Shown here one piece after another: positions 6,621 to 15,236 of a stretch of 64,000 nucleotides of DNA; the stretch's first letter is position 1; every line of letters starts with the position of its first letter. The notes beneath the pieces are model-generated. The model was not told where the DNA came from and ran no database searches. It saw only the letters and a program-made list of their open reading frames with translations. Source of the stretch: Iodobacter ciconiae (GTDB taxonomy: Bacteria; Pseudomonadota; Gammaproteobacteria; Burkholderiales; Chitinibacteraceae); the NCBI RefSeq assembly GCF_003952345.1, contig NZ_CP034433.1, positions 1,674,001 through 1,738,000 of the forward strand. Reading direction: 5' to 3'. The translations under genes and the position numbers were made by a program.

Positions 6621-9590
6621 ATGACTCTTGATCTCCTTGCCTCTTTCGCCGCTGCCTTTAATCAGGATCAGCGCCTTATCTCTCTTCAGTTAGGCGATGG
6701 TGCAGCATGGGGTGAACAGTTATTGCCCCAGCGCGTAACAGGCAGCGAGGGGATCAATAAGGCATACAGCTATCAGATCGATTGCTTATCCCCCGATGGT
6801 ACTTTAGAGCTTAAATCGCTACTGGGTTTGCCAGTCGTTTTATCTATTGAAAATGCTGATGGTGAGGCGATTGAGCGCTGCGGGGTCATTAGTCAGGCAC
6901 AGCTTTTAGGTTCTGATGGCGGCTTCGCAAAGTACACGCTGACAGTAGAGCCGCCTTTTGCTTTGCTTAGATACCGCCGCACTTCCCGCGTGTTTCAGGA
7001 TTTATCCGTTCCCGACATTGTGAAACAGGTACTGGCTGAGCATCAGGACAAAAATCCGGTGTTTGCGTCGGTGCAAACGCTGGATTTCAAACTCTCCGGC
7101 ACGCATTCACCGCGATCCTATTGCTTACAATACCGCGAATCCGATTTCGATTTTCTGACACGATTATTAGCTGAGGAAGGCTTAGCCTGGTTATTTAATC
7201 ACTTGCCGGGCAATAGTCCTCAGGTTCAGTTGCTCGTATTTGATGATGCTTTTGCAATTGCAGAAGCGACAGATCCATTTGTTAGATTTCACAGAGCTGA
7301 CGCCACGGAAGAGAGCGATACTCTGACTGAATGGCAGAGCCAGCGGCAAATCGGCAGCAGCAGTGTGTCGCTTGCCAGCTTTGATTACAAAGCCACCAGC
7401 ACCAACGAAAGTTTTGATGAAAGTAGCATCGATCAGGGTGATGGCGGACAGCAGCTGCAGGCAAGCTTCGAAGATTATGACCCGCAATCGCTCTATTACG
7501 CCAGCGATGCGGAAGGCCTAAGCCACTACGCACAATTGCGCCAGCAGGCAATGGACGCACAAAAGAAATCCTTTAGCGGCTCTGGTACTTTACGCAGCCT
7601 GCAAGCCGGGCAGTGGTTCCGCCTGGAAGATCATCCCGCGCATGAATGGGATAGCGCCGAGCAGCGTGAATTTGCCGTTACCGAGCTAAAATTCACCGCC
7701 AATAATAATTTGCCCGCTGATTTAACCCAGCAACTTGGCTTGGTCGCACCAAGCCTATTGGCCGCTGATGTAGCCAAACCTTATGAAGTTAACTTCACCG
7801 CCCAAAGGCGCGGCCAGCCGACCGTGCCCGCTTTTGCCCATATCGAACACAGCAAGCCCAAAAGCTATGGCGTGCAAACCGCCACCGTCGTCGGCCCTGC
7901 CGGATCAGAAGTCCACACCGATGAGCAAGGGCGCATAAAAATAGAATTCCACTGGCAGCGTGCCGCAGAGCACCCTGAGTTTGGCGCAAACATGGATGAC
8001 AAGTCATCCTGCTGGGTGCGCGTCTCCATGCCAAGTGCCGGTGCTGGCTTTGGGCATCAGTTCATCCCGCGCATCGGTCAGGAAGTTTTAGTCGATTTTA
8101 TCGAAGGCGACATCGACCGGCCGATTGTCACCGGCGTGGTCCATAACGGCAGCCACCCTGTACCCACATTCAGTGGCGCAGGCGCTCTGCCCGCCAATAA
8201 AACCCTATCTGGCATCAAAACTAAAGAACATGAAGGTGGGCAATACGGCGAGCTACTGTTTGATGATAGCAAGGGCGAAGTGCGCACTAAGTTATCCAGC
8301 GAGCATGGTAAAACCCAGCTGAACCTCGGCTATCTGATCCACCCGCGTACCGATGGTAAAGGCGAGCCACGCGGCGAAGGCTTTGAGCTGCGCAGCGACA
8401 AACAAGGTGCGATTCGCGCCAGCGGCTTACTGATTAGCACCGAAGCCAAGAGTGGAGCCAGCGGCAAGCAGCTCGATCGCAGCCCCGCGCAAAGCCAGCT
8501 GGAGTCCGCCCTGGCACTGTCCCAAGGCCTGGGTGAAACAGCAACGAATCAGCTTGCCGATACGATTGAAACCGGCGACGACAATAAAACCGTTAAGCCA
8601 GATAACAGCGCAGGCAACAGTGCCACCACCGGCCATCTGCACCATCATGTGCACGCCAGCAAAAGCTTCGAGGCAGGCAGCAATACCGATCAAGATGGCA
8701 AAACCAAATCCAAAGAGCAGGCAGGCCAGCAAAAAATCATCCTGCTGCACGGTGAGGATGGCGTCGCCATCACCAGCCCGCAAAGCCAGACGCACACCGC
8801 AGGCACCAACCTGGATTTGATTGCCCAGCGTGATACAAATCAAACCTCCGGCCGCCGCTGGATACACAATGTGGGCCAGCACATCAGCCTGTTTGTAGCC
8901 GGGGTAAAAGATAAAGTCGCGCTCAAACTGATCGCTGCCAAAGGCAAAATCCAGCTGCAGGCGCAGAGTGACGATGTGGAAATTACCGCAGACAAAAACG
9001 TCAAAATCACGGCCTGCAAAGAAAAAGTAGAAATCGCCGCAGGCGACGAAGTGCTCCTCACCGCAGGTGGTGCCTATATCCGGCTAAAGGGCGGCAATAT
9101 AGAAATTCACTGTCCAGAAAAAGTGAGCATCAAGGGGGCAAGCCATGAGTTAAGCGGAGGAACGAAGATAAATTACCAGCTACCATTATTACCTGTTTCT
9201 GAGGGCGATATAGGTGATAGGTTTTTTGTCTTAAAATCGCACTCAGGAAAAGCAATTGCCGGTCGCCGTTACCGTGCTTATACCGCAACAAGCATAATTG
9301 AAGGAAAGACGGATGAACTTGGCAAAACGAGCATATTAGATGGGAGAGTTGGAGAAATAGCAAGATTGGAATTAATTGATGAAAAATTTGATCAGCATTT
9401 TATTCTTCGTGACCCGCGTGGAGAGCCAATTTTTAATCTTCAATATCAGGTTCATTTAGACTCTGGCGGGGTTCATGATGGTATAACAAATGAAGAAGGA
9501 AAAACTATTTTGGTTAAATCCGACAAACCGGAAGATATTAAAATGTTGTTTACTCCTATTGATTATCCAGAATGTGATGGGGTTGGGTAA
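6621..9590 (+). CDS. vgrG: T6SS spike protein VgrG with transthyretin-like C-terminal extension (VgrG1)
   Basis: This trimeric spike of the type VI secretion needle has 989 aa. The N-terminal gp27-like part (about residues 1-400) contains YCLQYRESDFDFLTRLLAEE. A gp5-like OB fold follows (DEQGRIKIEFHWQR; WVRVSMPSAGAGFGHQFIPR; GQEVLVDFIEGDIDRPIVTG). Next is the DUF2345 beta-prism (about 650-850, GRRWIHNVGQHISLFVAGVK). The last 130 residues are a separate domain with two similar units, one around FFVLKSHSGKAIAGRRYRAY and one around FILRDPRGEPIFNLQYQV. Each ends in a G-x-T-[DN]-E-x-G-K-T turn, as in the transthyretin-like cargo-binding tips of other VgrGs. The body is almost identical to VgrG2 (45204-48290); the extension is not. 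The stop overlaps the next start by one base (TAATG). Confidence 0.95.
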   Translation: MTLDLLASFAAAFNQDQRLISLQLGDGAAWGEQLLPQRVTGSEGINKAYSYQIDCLSPDGTLELKSLLGLPVVLSIENADGEAIERCGVISQAQLLGSDGGFAKYTLTVEPPFALLRYRRTSRVFQDLSVPDIVKQVLAEHQDKNPVFASVQTLDFKLSGTHSPRSYCLQYRESDFDFLTRLLAEEGLAWLFNHLPGNSPQVQLLVFDDAFAIAEATDPFVRFHRADATEESDTLTEWQSQRQIGSSSVSLASFDYKATSTNESFDESSIDQGDGGQQLQASFEDYDPQSLYYASDAEGLSHYAQLRQQAMDAQKKSFSGSGTLRSLQAGQWFRLEDHPAHEWDSAEQREFAVTELKFTANNNLPADLTQQLGLVAPSLLAADVAKPYEVNFTAQRRGQPTVPAFAHIEHSKPKSYGVQTATVVGPAGSEVHTDEQGRIKIEFHWQRAAEHPEFGANMDDKSSCWVRVSMPSAGAGFGHQFIPRIGQEVLVDFIEGDIDRPIVTGVVHNGSHPVPTFSGAGALPANKTLSGIKTKEHEGGQYGELLFDDSKGEVRTKLSSEHGKTQLNLGYLIHPRTDGKGEPRGEGFELRSDKQGAIRASGLLISTEAKSGASGKQLDRSPAQSQLESALALSQGLGETATNQLADTIETGDDNKTVKPDNSAGNSATTGHLHHHVHASKSFEAGSNTDQDGKTKSKEQAGQQKIILLHGEDGVAITSPQSQTHTAGTNLDLIAQRDTNQTSGRRWIHNVGQHISLFVAGVKDKVALKLIAAKGKIQLQAQSDDVEITADKNVKITACKEKVEIAAGDEVLLTAGGAYIRLKGGNIEIHCPEKVSIKGASHELSGGTKINYQLPLLPVSEGDIGDRFFVLKSHSGKAIAGRRYRAYTATSIIEGKTDELGKTSILDGRVGEIARLELIDEKFDQHFILRDPRGEPIFNLQYQVHLDSGGVHDGITNEEGKTILVKSDKPEDIKMLFTPIDYPECDGVG

Positions 9591-10144
9591 TGGATAAAAT
9601 AGAAATTGCTTCAGCAACAATGACAGAAAGAACAGATAAATCAGGAAAAGAATGCACTATTGGCCGTTTTATCGATGAGAAAGAAGGTTGGAAGGTTGTA
9701 AATGCTGCTGAGGGCTGGGAGGGGACCATTTATAAATTGATAGGTGCTGCCTCCCAAAAAGGCATAGCAGGCGATTGTAGCGGATCAACATATTTCATCT
9801 ACAAAGAGGCTGGTTTTCCTTATGTATACCAAACTACAAGTACTTTTATTGATTATGCAAATAAAACTCACCGGTTTCGAGAAATAAAATTAGCAGCTGA
9901 TGAGACTCCCCAGGCTGGAGATGTTCTGTGGTGGAGTGGCCATATGGCAATATACGCTCCTTTCCCCGAAGGGCATCCTAAACAAAAATTTGAAGTTCCC
10001 GGCTCAAAAGCAGTCAATGATATGTATACCGCATTTAATAGTAGGACAGGACACCCTTATGGACCATTTAATATTAAAAAATTTCGCAAGGATCCGTTTA
10101 AAGTTTTTAGATATTATATTATTTCCAAGGATGATAAATGTTAA
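9590..10144 (+). CDS. Putative T6SS peptidoglycan hydrolase effector, NlpC/P60-like
   Basis: This 184-aa protein without signal peptide is translationally coupled to VgrG1. It has the NlpC/P60 cysteine-peptidase signature: GIAGDCSGSTYFIYKEAG with the presumed nucleophile C63, then PQAGDVLWWSGHMAIYAP with the presumed catalytic H118. Enzymes of this fold cut peptide cross-links or stem peptides in peptidoglycan, as do the Tae amidase effectors. A protein of this kind directly behind a VgrG, lacking its own export signal, is best read as cargo carried into the periplasm of a neighbour. The third catalytic residue is not obvious. Composition is AT-rich compared with vgrG1, which suggests separate acquisition. 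The following gene, which overlaps its end by 7 bases, is the likely immunity gene. Confidence 0.75.
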   Translation: MDKIEIASATMTERTDKSGKECTIGRFIDEKEGWKVVNAAEGWEGTIYKLIGAASQKGIAGDCSGSTYFIYKEAGFPYVYQTTSTFIDYANKTHRFREIKLAADETPQAGDVLWWSGHMAIYAPFPEGHPKQKFEVPGSKAVNDMYTAFNSRTGHPYGPFNIKKFRKDPFKVFRYYIISKDDKC

Positions 10145-11082
10145 TGTTTTCTAAAAACATTAGGTGTTACTTTTTGCTAATGGGACTAAGTAGTGGGGCT
10201 TATTCCGCAGATTCCTTACCTGCCGCTCCATTTGGAGCACTTCAAACCTCCTCCAATATAAAAATAATTTCATCTGACGTTGAAATTAAAGGCAAACAAG
10301 TAACTGGTGCTGTCAGAGTAAAAAATATTGAAAAAAAAACGTCAGATGGTCATTTCTTTTATGAACTTCCTGCTTTCAAGTGGGAAGGATTATCCGATGA
10401 TTATTTCGATAAAAATTTCCCCGAGTTCGCTCTTGAAAGCGAAAAAAACAAAATAATTCCAAAAATTACAATCAAAGCATATATTAACAATAAAAATATA
10501 AGTAATATCCTTGAAACACATGGCATTGATCCATTATTGGTTGCAAGTGCGGATATAAATAAATTTCCATTTATTAGTGAAAATAATATTTTTTTGGAAA
10601 AAAAAGGAATTTTTAAACGTGCTGAAGATCAATACATTCCAGAATGGAGTCTTGCTATAAAGCTAGAGTGGAAACATAAATTCACCAACAATGAAAAATA
10701 TGCTTTCAATTCAAGATACTTAGCAAGACCTGGATTTTCCATCTTAAATATTGATGACGATTTTTTTAATAAAAAATTAAATACATACTGTGCAGATCTA
10801 GAAAAAACCCATTTTTTAATAAACAAAGAAGGAATTAAGTCTAAATATTTCCTTGTTGAGGAGTATGACATTCCCATGTTTGCTGATGTTCCGCATAACA
10901 CATCAATGAATTATACTTCAAAACAGGATAACTCTAATTTTACTCCTTTAGCTGTTTTTCAATGTAAAGACAACTTCGAGTCTATAAAACACACCTCCCC
11001 TTCAAGTTTTATAGGCCTAAATGCAAGATTAAAAAACATAAAGTTTATGCTTTTATCTTATTCCGTAGACAGTGAACACTAA
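10138..11082 (+). CDS. Secreted/periplasmic protein, candidate immunity to the NlpC/P60-like effector
   Basis: This 314-aa protein has a clear Sec signal peptide: basic start MLMFSKNIR, hydrophobic core CYFLLMGLSSGAYSA, cleavage probably before DSLPAAP. I do not recognise the mature domain with certainty. The region after the signal (APFGALQTSSNIKIISSDV, then ELPAFKWEGLSDDYF) faintly resembles DUF4424-type periplasmic proteins. It overlaps the upstream effector gene by 7 bases. Immunity proteins against cell-wall hydrolase effectors must sit in the periplasm, so location and coupling fit an immunity role; this is inference. An alternative is a chaperone or accessory of the island. The gene is AT-rich, like its neighbours. 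Confidence 0.6.
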   Translation: MLMFSKNIRCYFLLMGLSSGAYSADSLPAAPFGALQTSSNIKIISSDVEIKGKQVTGAVRVKNIEKKTSDGHFFYELPAFKWEGLSDDYFDKNFPEFALESEKNKIIPKITIKAYINNKNISNILETHGIDPLLVASADINKFPFISENNIFLEKKGIFKRAEDQYIPEWSLAIKLEWKHKFTNNEKYAFNSRYLARPGFSILNIDDDFFNKKLNTYCADLEKTHFLINKEGIKSKYFLVEEYDIPMFADVPHNTSMNYTSKQDNSNFTPLAVFQCKDNFESIKHTSPSSFIGLNARLKNIKFMLLSYSVDSEH

Positions 11083-11084
11083 CA

Positions 11085-11693
11085 ATGTCAAACACACAAA
11101 CAGAGTTAACTAAAAAATCAGACCAAAAAGGACATATAATAAATTTATGTGACCCAGGCTGGTTTATAGATCATGAAAATTTTTCTATAGAAAATGCCCC
11201 CCTTCGCACGCAAGATTTAAAATTTTCAGGTGAAGACCTAAATTTTGCAGCTCGTGTTCTTTATGCTGAGTCTTCAGGCGCCTTAGCGCTGCCTTTAAAA
11301 AATGATAGAATGAATGAGAAAGAGGCTATTCTAAATGTAAAGTATTTTAGGCTAAATAGAAAAGGCTATCCGAACAACTCATATATTGCACATTCTTTTA
11401 AGGCCGTGTGTGAAGCTAAAGGCCAGTTTGAATCGGTAAGCCCAAAAAATACAAAATTCACCAGCTCAGCCAATGAAAATTTTGAAAAATTAAGTCAAAA
11501 AGAATGTACAGATTTGGAAGAAGCAATTGAAGCCATTAATAATTTCATTAAATCCGGCCCAAACCCGGACTATTGCTATGACAACTTTAGATCATACCAA
11601 CCTAATCGCCCGACATTACCTGGTGAAAGGGTAGGCAATAGCCGGTTTTGGTTGTCTGCGGTTGGAAGTAAATTATACCAGGACCAGCCATGA
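11085..11693 (+). CDS. Putative second T6SS cell-wall hydrolase effector, SleB/CwlJ-like
   Basis: This 202-aa protein without signal peptide has elements in the order of the SleB/CwlJ (Hydrolase_2) lytic enzymes. NFAARVLYAESSG carries the presumed catalytic E62. FRLNRKGYPNNSY matches the usual NR-x-x-x-PN stretch, and AVCEAKGQFESV has the QF motif near residues 114-118. A C-terminal RVGNSRFW sits where the family has a G-N-H-x-F ending. SleB-type enzymes cut the glycan strand of peptidoglycan. The gene starts 2 bases after the previous stop, and the next gene, encoding a signal-peptide protein, overlaps its end by 4 bases (ATGA). That repeats the effector/immunity pattern of the preceding pair. 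Function is inferred from motifs and context. Confidence 0.62.
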   Translation: MSNTQTELTKKSDQKGHIINLCDPGWFIDHENFSIENAPLRTQDLKFSGEDLNFAARVLYAESSGALALPLKNDRMNEKEAILNVKYFRLNRKGYPNNSYIAHSFKAVCEAKGQFESVSPKNTKFTSSANENFEKLSQKECTDLEEAIEAINNFIKSGPNPDYCYDNFRSYQPNRPTLPGERVGNSRFWLSAVGSKLYQDQP

Positions 11694-12598
11694 TTAAAAT
11701 TTTAATCTCTTTTTATTCGTTCTTTTTTATCATTACACCTGTATTTGCCGAGCAAACAGAAGGAAGTGTTAAGCTGGGAGATATGTTAATTGAATTTAAA
11801 AAAAACACATCATTAATCTACTATAAAAACAACTTTATTTCAGAATCTGCCATTTTACCCGGCGGAGTAATGTACCCCAACTTATACATATCTGAGCACG
11901 GTGATGCAGTTATTGCCAATAAAATATTAAATAACAAGCAAGAATCAAACAAAACAGAGGATGACTCAAAACAGTTTTTAATCAGTAAAGACATACAGGT
12001 TATTCGCGACAAAAGCAATAAAAGTGCTTTATTAAAAACAAAAAATTCAAAAAAAGAGTGCAAAGTAAATTTCAGTAAAAAAAACAATAACTCGATTTCA
12101 ATTTTTGATGGATTGCAAAAAAAAGGAGATTTACTGGCAGCCGCCAACAATCAGGCAGGCCTATTAATCACATCCTTTGATGCCGATCAAAAAATAAATG
12201 GATACCAGTTTACCTTATTGAATTTAGTCAATTGTAAAGCAAATAAAATAGATATAGGTAACCCTGATTTTTTATCAGAATTAGGCTGGACCAGCAAGGG
12301 ATTTTGGTGGATGACCGGAACAACAAATCAAACACTCATGCGCTCGGAAAATGGGACTAAATGGTATAACGTTAAATTACCCAGCGACATTTACTCCTTA
12401 GTCAGTGCTTACATTACTTCAAAAAAAGAAATTTGGCTGGCGGCCGGCATCGCATCATTAACAGATGAAAATGACCCTATGCTAATTAGATCTTTGGATG
12501 GAGGCACTTCATGGGAAAACATCAAACGGAACACTCAGGAAATTGAACAGGTTCCTGCTTATTGGATAGAAGGACAAACCCGCGCCCAATTAAAATAG
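11690..12598 (+). CDS. Secreted Asp-box protein, candidate immunity to the SleB-like effector
   Basis: This 302-aa product has a Sec signal peptide (MIKILISFYSFFFIITPVFA, cleaved before EQTEG). Two Asp-box-like motifs appear in the C-terminal third, MRSENGTKWYNV and IRSLDGGTSWENI. They follow the S-x-[DN]-x-G-x-x-W pattern of beta-propeller blades, and the protein could form a small or partial propeller. It overlaps the SleB-like effector gene by 4 bases and is the last gene of the island, followed by a strong bidirectional terminator. Periplasmic location and coupling argue for an immunity function; no known immunity family is recognised. The base composition is strongly AT-rich. Confidence 0.6.
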   Translation: MIKILISFYSFFFIITPVFAEQTEGSVKLGDMLIEFKKNTSLIYYKNNFISESAILPGGVMYPNLYISEHGDAVIANKILNNKQESNKTEDDSKQFLISKDIQVIRDKSNKSALLKTKNSKKECKVNFSKKNNNSISIFDGLQKKGDLLAAANNQAGLLITSFDADQKINGYQFTLLNLVNCKANKIDIGNPDFLSELGWTSKGFWWMTGTTNQTLMRSENGTKWYNVKLPSDIYSLVSAYITSKKEIWLAAGIASLTDENDPMLIRSLDGGTSWENIKRNTQEIEQVPAYWIEGQTRAQLK

Positions 12599-12657
12599 GT
12601 CGTGACCTACCCGACTGGATGTTTATTAATTTTACATTTAAATATCAACCATTAGAC

Positions 12658-12702
12658 CAATAAGTGCTTATATTTTGATTTCAAAAACATAAGCACTTAT
12701 TG
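12658..12702. terminator. Bidirectional terminator between T6SS island 1 and thiD
   Basis: A 14-bp perfect stem (12658-12671 with 12689-12702; arm CAATAAGTGCTTAT) has an A/T-rich loop. It separates the convergent ends of the T6SS cargo operon (stop 12598) and thiD (stop 12737). T-rich sequence follows on the plus side (TGTGTACTTTTACC). Confidence 0.75.
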
Positions 12703-12736
12703 TGTACTTTTACCAGGAAGCATTCCTGTTTTTAAT

Positions 12737-13531
12737 TTACCACCAAGCCTGAAAATGATGCACCGGTCCGATCCCCTTGCCTACCTGTAATTGATCTGCT
12801 GCGGCAATTGCTGCGAGCAGATAACTTTTTGCAGCAGCTACCGTCGCAATCCAATCGCCATGTTTAGGCCCCAAAGCAGCAAGGGCCGCAGACAGCGTGC
12901 AACCTGTGCCGTGGGTGTGCTTCGTTGCAATACGCTGCGCTGCAAAACGGGTTGCGCCAGATGGAGTAATCAGCCAATCCGGGCTCTCATCCCCGCCCAA
13001 ATGTCCGCCTTTCATCAATACGGCTCTTGCGCCCATGGCCAGGAGTGCATGCCCTTGTGCTTGCATTTCTTTTTCATTTTGTGCGTCTGCCACACCAAGC
13101 AAAGCGGCAGCTTCGGGTAAATTGGGGGTGATTAGATCAGCCAGCGGCAGGAGTTGCTCACGGATACCGGCAATCGCTTCGGGCAAAAGCAGCGAGTGCC
13201 CGCCCTTGGCAATCATCACCGTATCCAGCACCACACAAGCGGGTTGATACTGACGCAAACCTTGCGCAACCGCATGAACAATACCGGCATTAGCCAGCAT
13301 GCCGATTTTAACGCTATCAACGCGAATATCAGCCAGTACCGCGTTAAGTTGGGCCAATACAAAATCGGGTGGCACGGGGTGAACGGCCTGCACGCCTTGG
13401 GTATTTTGTGCAGTAAGCGCGGTAATCACGCTCATGCCGTAAGCTCCTAGCGCTGAAAAAGTTTTTAAATCAGCCTGAATCCCGGCTCCACCACCAGAAT
13501 CCGAGCCTGCAATAGTCAGCGCATTAATCAT
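12737..13531 (-). CDS. thiD: Hydroxymethylpyrimidine (phosphate) kinase
   Basis: ThiD phosphorylates HMP and HMP-P to HMP-PP, the pyrimidine half of thiamine. I start it at the ATG at 13531 ([20 protein letters not shown], 264 aa), because GGAGG lies about 8 bases upstream on this strand and the family begins there. The longer open frame upstream belongs to thiE in another phase. Signatures: AGSDSGGGAGIQADLKTF at the N-terminus, DTVMIAKGGHSLL centrally, and the anion-hole motif THGTGCTLSAAL near the C-terminus. The start overlaps the thiE stop by 8 bases, so the genes are translationally coupled in a thiM-thiE-thiD operon. Confidence 0.94.
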   Translation of the reverse strand: MINALTIAGSDSGGGAGIQADLKTFSALGAYGMSVITALTAQNTQGVQAVHPVPPDFVLAQLNAVLADIRVDSVKIGMLANAGIVHAVAQGLRQYQPACVVLDTVMIAKGGHSLLLPEAIAGIREQLLPLADLITPNLPEAAALLGVADAQNEKEMQAQGHALLAMGARAVLMKGGHLGGDESPDWLITPSGATRFAAQRIATKHTHGTGCTLSAALAALGPKHGDWIATVAAAKSYLLAAIAAADQLQVGKGIGPVHHFQAWW

Positions 13532-14213
13532 CAACATCTCCTCCAAACACCATACGGCCTGCGCCCGCCGGGTAGTTACAACCGATCGCACCTTCCAAGC
13601 GCAAAGCCTGCGCCGCTTGCTGTGGATTATTCTGCCCGCAGATGGCCGACACCACCGCCACACCATCAGCGCCTGCCGAAAGTAAAGCCGCCACATGCCC
13701 CAAGCCAATTCCGCCTATGGCCACCGCAGGCAACGACTTGGCCTGCATTAGGCTGGTAAATTCTTCCAAACCAATCACGGGCGAGGCGTCCAGCTTAGTA
13801 CCGGTTGCAAACACCGGCCCCACGCCGATGTAATCGACAACACCCAGCGGTGCAGCTGCCATTTGCTCGGCGTTTGATATAGATAAACCCAATATTTTAT
13901 GCGGACCAATCAACTGGCGCGCCATACCCGGTGCGATATCCTGCTGGCCCACATGAACCCCTGCCGCATCGACCAGAAGCGCCACATCAATATGGTCATT
14001 AATAATCAGCGGGATATGATGAGGATCAAGCGCGGCCTTTAGCGCCATCGCGACAGCAACCCACTGGCGTTTTTTCCACCTGGGCGCTCTCAACTGCACA
14101 ATGGTTACGCCCCCTGCCACCGCAGCCAGTGCGGTATCTACCATGCCCTGCCCGCCATCGCAAAGATCGGGGTCCAGCACCAGGTAAAGAGACAAATCCA
14201 AAGCCGGCTTCAT
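13524..14213 (-). CDS. thiE: Thiamine phosphate synthase
   Basis: ThiE couples HMP-PP with the thiazole phosphate to give thiamine monophosphate. The 229-aa TIM-barrel protein shows [35 protein letters not shown] and [16 protein letters not shown]. It also has the phosphate-binding end [13 protein letters not shown] followed by [20 protein letters not shown]. All are standard ThiE blocks. Its ATG overlaps the thiM stop by 4 bases and its end overlaps thiD. It is part of the TPP-riboswitch-controlled salvage operon. Confidence 0.94.
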   Translation of the reverse strand: MKPALDLSLYLVLDPDLCDGGQGMVDTALAAVAGGVTIVQLRAPRWKKRQWVAVAMALKAALDPHHIPLIINDHIDVALLVDAAGVHVGQQDIAPGMARQLIGPHKILGLSISNAEQMAAAPLGVVDYIGVGPVFATGTKLDASPVIGLEEFTSLMQAKSLPAVAIGGIGLGHVAALLSAGADGVAVVSAICGQNNPQQAAQALRLEGAIGCNYPAGAGRMVFGGDVDD

Positions 14214-15031
14214 TCTTCAACCGCCCTCAGCATGGCGGGCTGCATGATATAGAGCGCATCTAAAAAAGCAGGTAAGAATGTGCCGGGCCCATCACAGGCG
14301 GATTCGGCCCGCTCTCCGGCAATAGCCATCACCGCACAGGCCGCCGCAACGGCAGCCAATCGATCACCTGCACCGGCCACAAACGCCGCCGTTACCGCAG
14401 ATAAAGCGCACCCCGTACCCACAACGCGGGTCATCAGAGTATGGCCCCAGGGAATTGCCCAGGTGACTTCGCCATCACTGACGTAATCTACCTCGCCCGT
14501 CACCGCGACAATCGCACCGGTTTGCCGGGCAAGGCGCTGCGCTGCGGCCACAGCCATGCCCGAATGTGCTGTGCTGTCTACCCCCTTGCCACCCGCATCC
14601 TCCCCTGCAAGGCACATAATTTCCGATGCATTTCCGCGAATCACCGCTGGTTTCTGTTTCAGTAAGTCGTGCAGTGCTGCGGTGCGATAAGCCAGTACGC
14701 CCGCAGCAACAGGGTCAAGCACCCAGGGCGTACCTGCCGCATTGGCCGCTGTAACCGCTTTTTGCATAGCCATCAAGCGCGCCGGATACAGCGTCCCCAC
14801 ATTAATCAGCAGAGCATCGGCGATAGTGGCAAATTCGGCCACTTCTTCATCAGCTACAATCATGGCTGGCGAAACCCCGAGTGCCAGTAACACATTGGCA
14901 GTGACCGACTGCACTACTTCATTCGTCAGGCAATGCACCAGGGGGGCTGAGGCACGCAGGCGTTCTAATTCTTCGCCCACGCGCTGCAAAGGAAACTGGG
15001 GAATAAGCAAAATAGTATGTAAATCAGACAA
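14210..15031 (-). CDS. thiM: Hydroxyethylthiazole kinase
   Basis: ThiM phosphorylates the thiazole alcohol (HET), letting the cell reuse thiazole from outside. The 273-aa product has [20 protein letters not shown] near the N-terminus, [31 protein letters not shown], and the catalytic/anion-hole motif [23 protein letters not shown] lies upstream of the ATG at 15031. It is first gene of the thiM-thiE-thiD operon, 43 bases downstream of the TPP riboswitch core. With ThiE and ThiD this forms a complete salvage route to thiamine monophosphate from the two halves; de novo genes are not in the window. Confidence 0.94.
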   Translation of the reverse strand: MSDLHTILLIPQFPLQRVGEELERLRASAPLVHCLTNEVVQSVTANVLLALGVSPAMIVADEEVAEFATIADALLINVGTLYPARLMAMQKAVTAANAAGTPWVLDPVAAGVLAYRTAALHDLLKQKPAVIRGNASEIMCLAGEDAGGKGVDSTAHSGMAVAAAQRLARQTGAIVAVTGEVDYVSDGEVTWAIPWGHTLMTRVVGTGCALSAVTAAFVAGAGDRLAAVAAACAVMAIAGERAESACDGPGTFLPAFLDALYIMQPAMLRAVEE

Positions 15032-15073
15032 AGTGAGCTCCTTGGCAGGCAGAGGGCCTGCGCCAAAGAGCGC

Positions 15074-15152
15074 CGACTTCCCTACGCTGGCATGATCCAG
15101 ATCAGGTCACGGGTATTTCTCAGCCGCTGGCAATCAGCGGCACCCCGAGTCA
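15074..15152 (-). ncRNA. TPP riboswitch (THI element)
   Basis: The minus strand reads GACUCGGGGUGCC, GGCUGAGAAAUACCCGUG, ACCUGAUCUGGAUCAUGCC and AGCGUAGGGAAGUC in order, the complete TPP-aptamer consensus. It sits directly upstream of thiM. Two small GC-rich hairpins (GCGC-UCUUUG-GCGC and GCAGGC-CCUCU-GCCUGC) lie between the aptamer and the AAGGAG ribosome binding site, so control is probably at translation initiation. Confidence 0.97.
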
Positions 15153-15236
15153 GGCAGACATTTTGCGGATAATTACCGGGACAGACAAGCGTAACAGATC
15201 AAATCTTGTGCATAAAAACTGCAAAAAACACAGTTT

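Noticed and set aside
8427..8882. Minus-strand ORF inside vgrG1 (and the similar ones in vgrG2)
   Set aside because: Mirror frame of a conserved gene; its presence in both vgrG copies follows from the vgrG identity, not from selection on the minus strand.
13532..13708. Long N-terminal extension of thiD
   Set aside because: It is the thiE coding sequence in another phase; the ribosome site and family start are at 13531.
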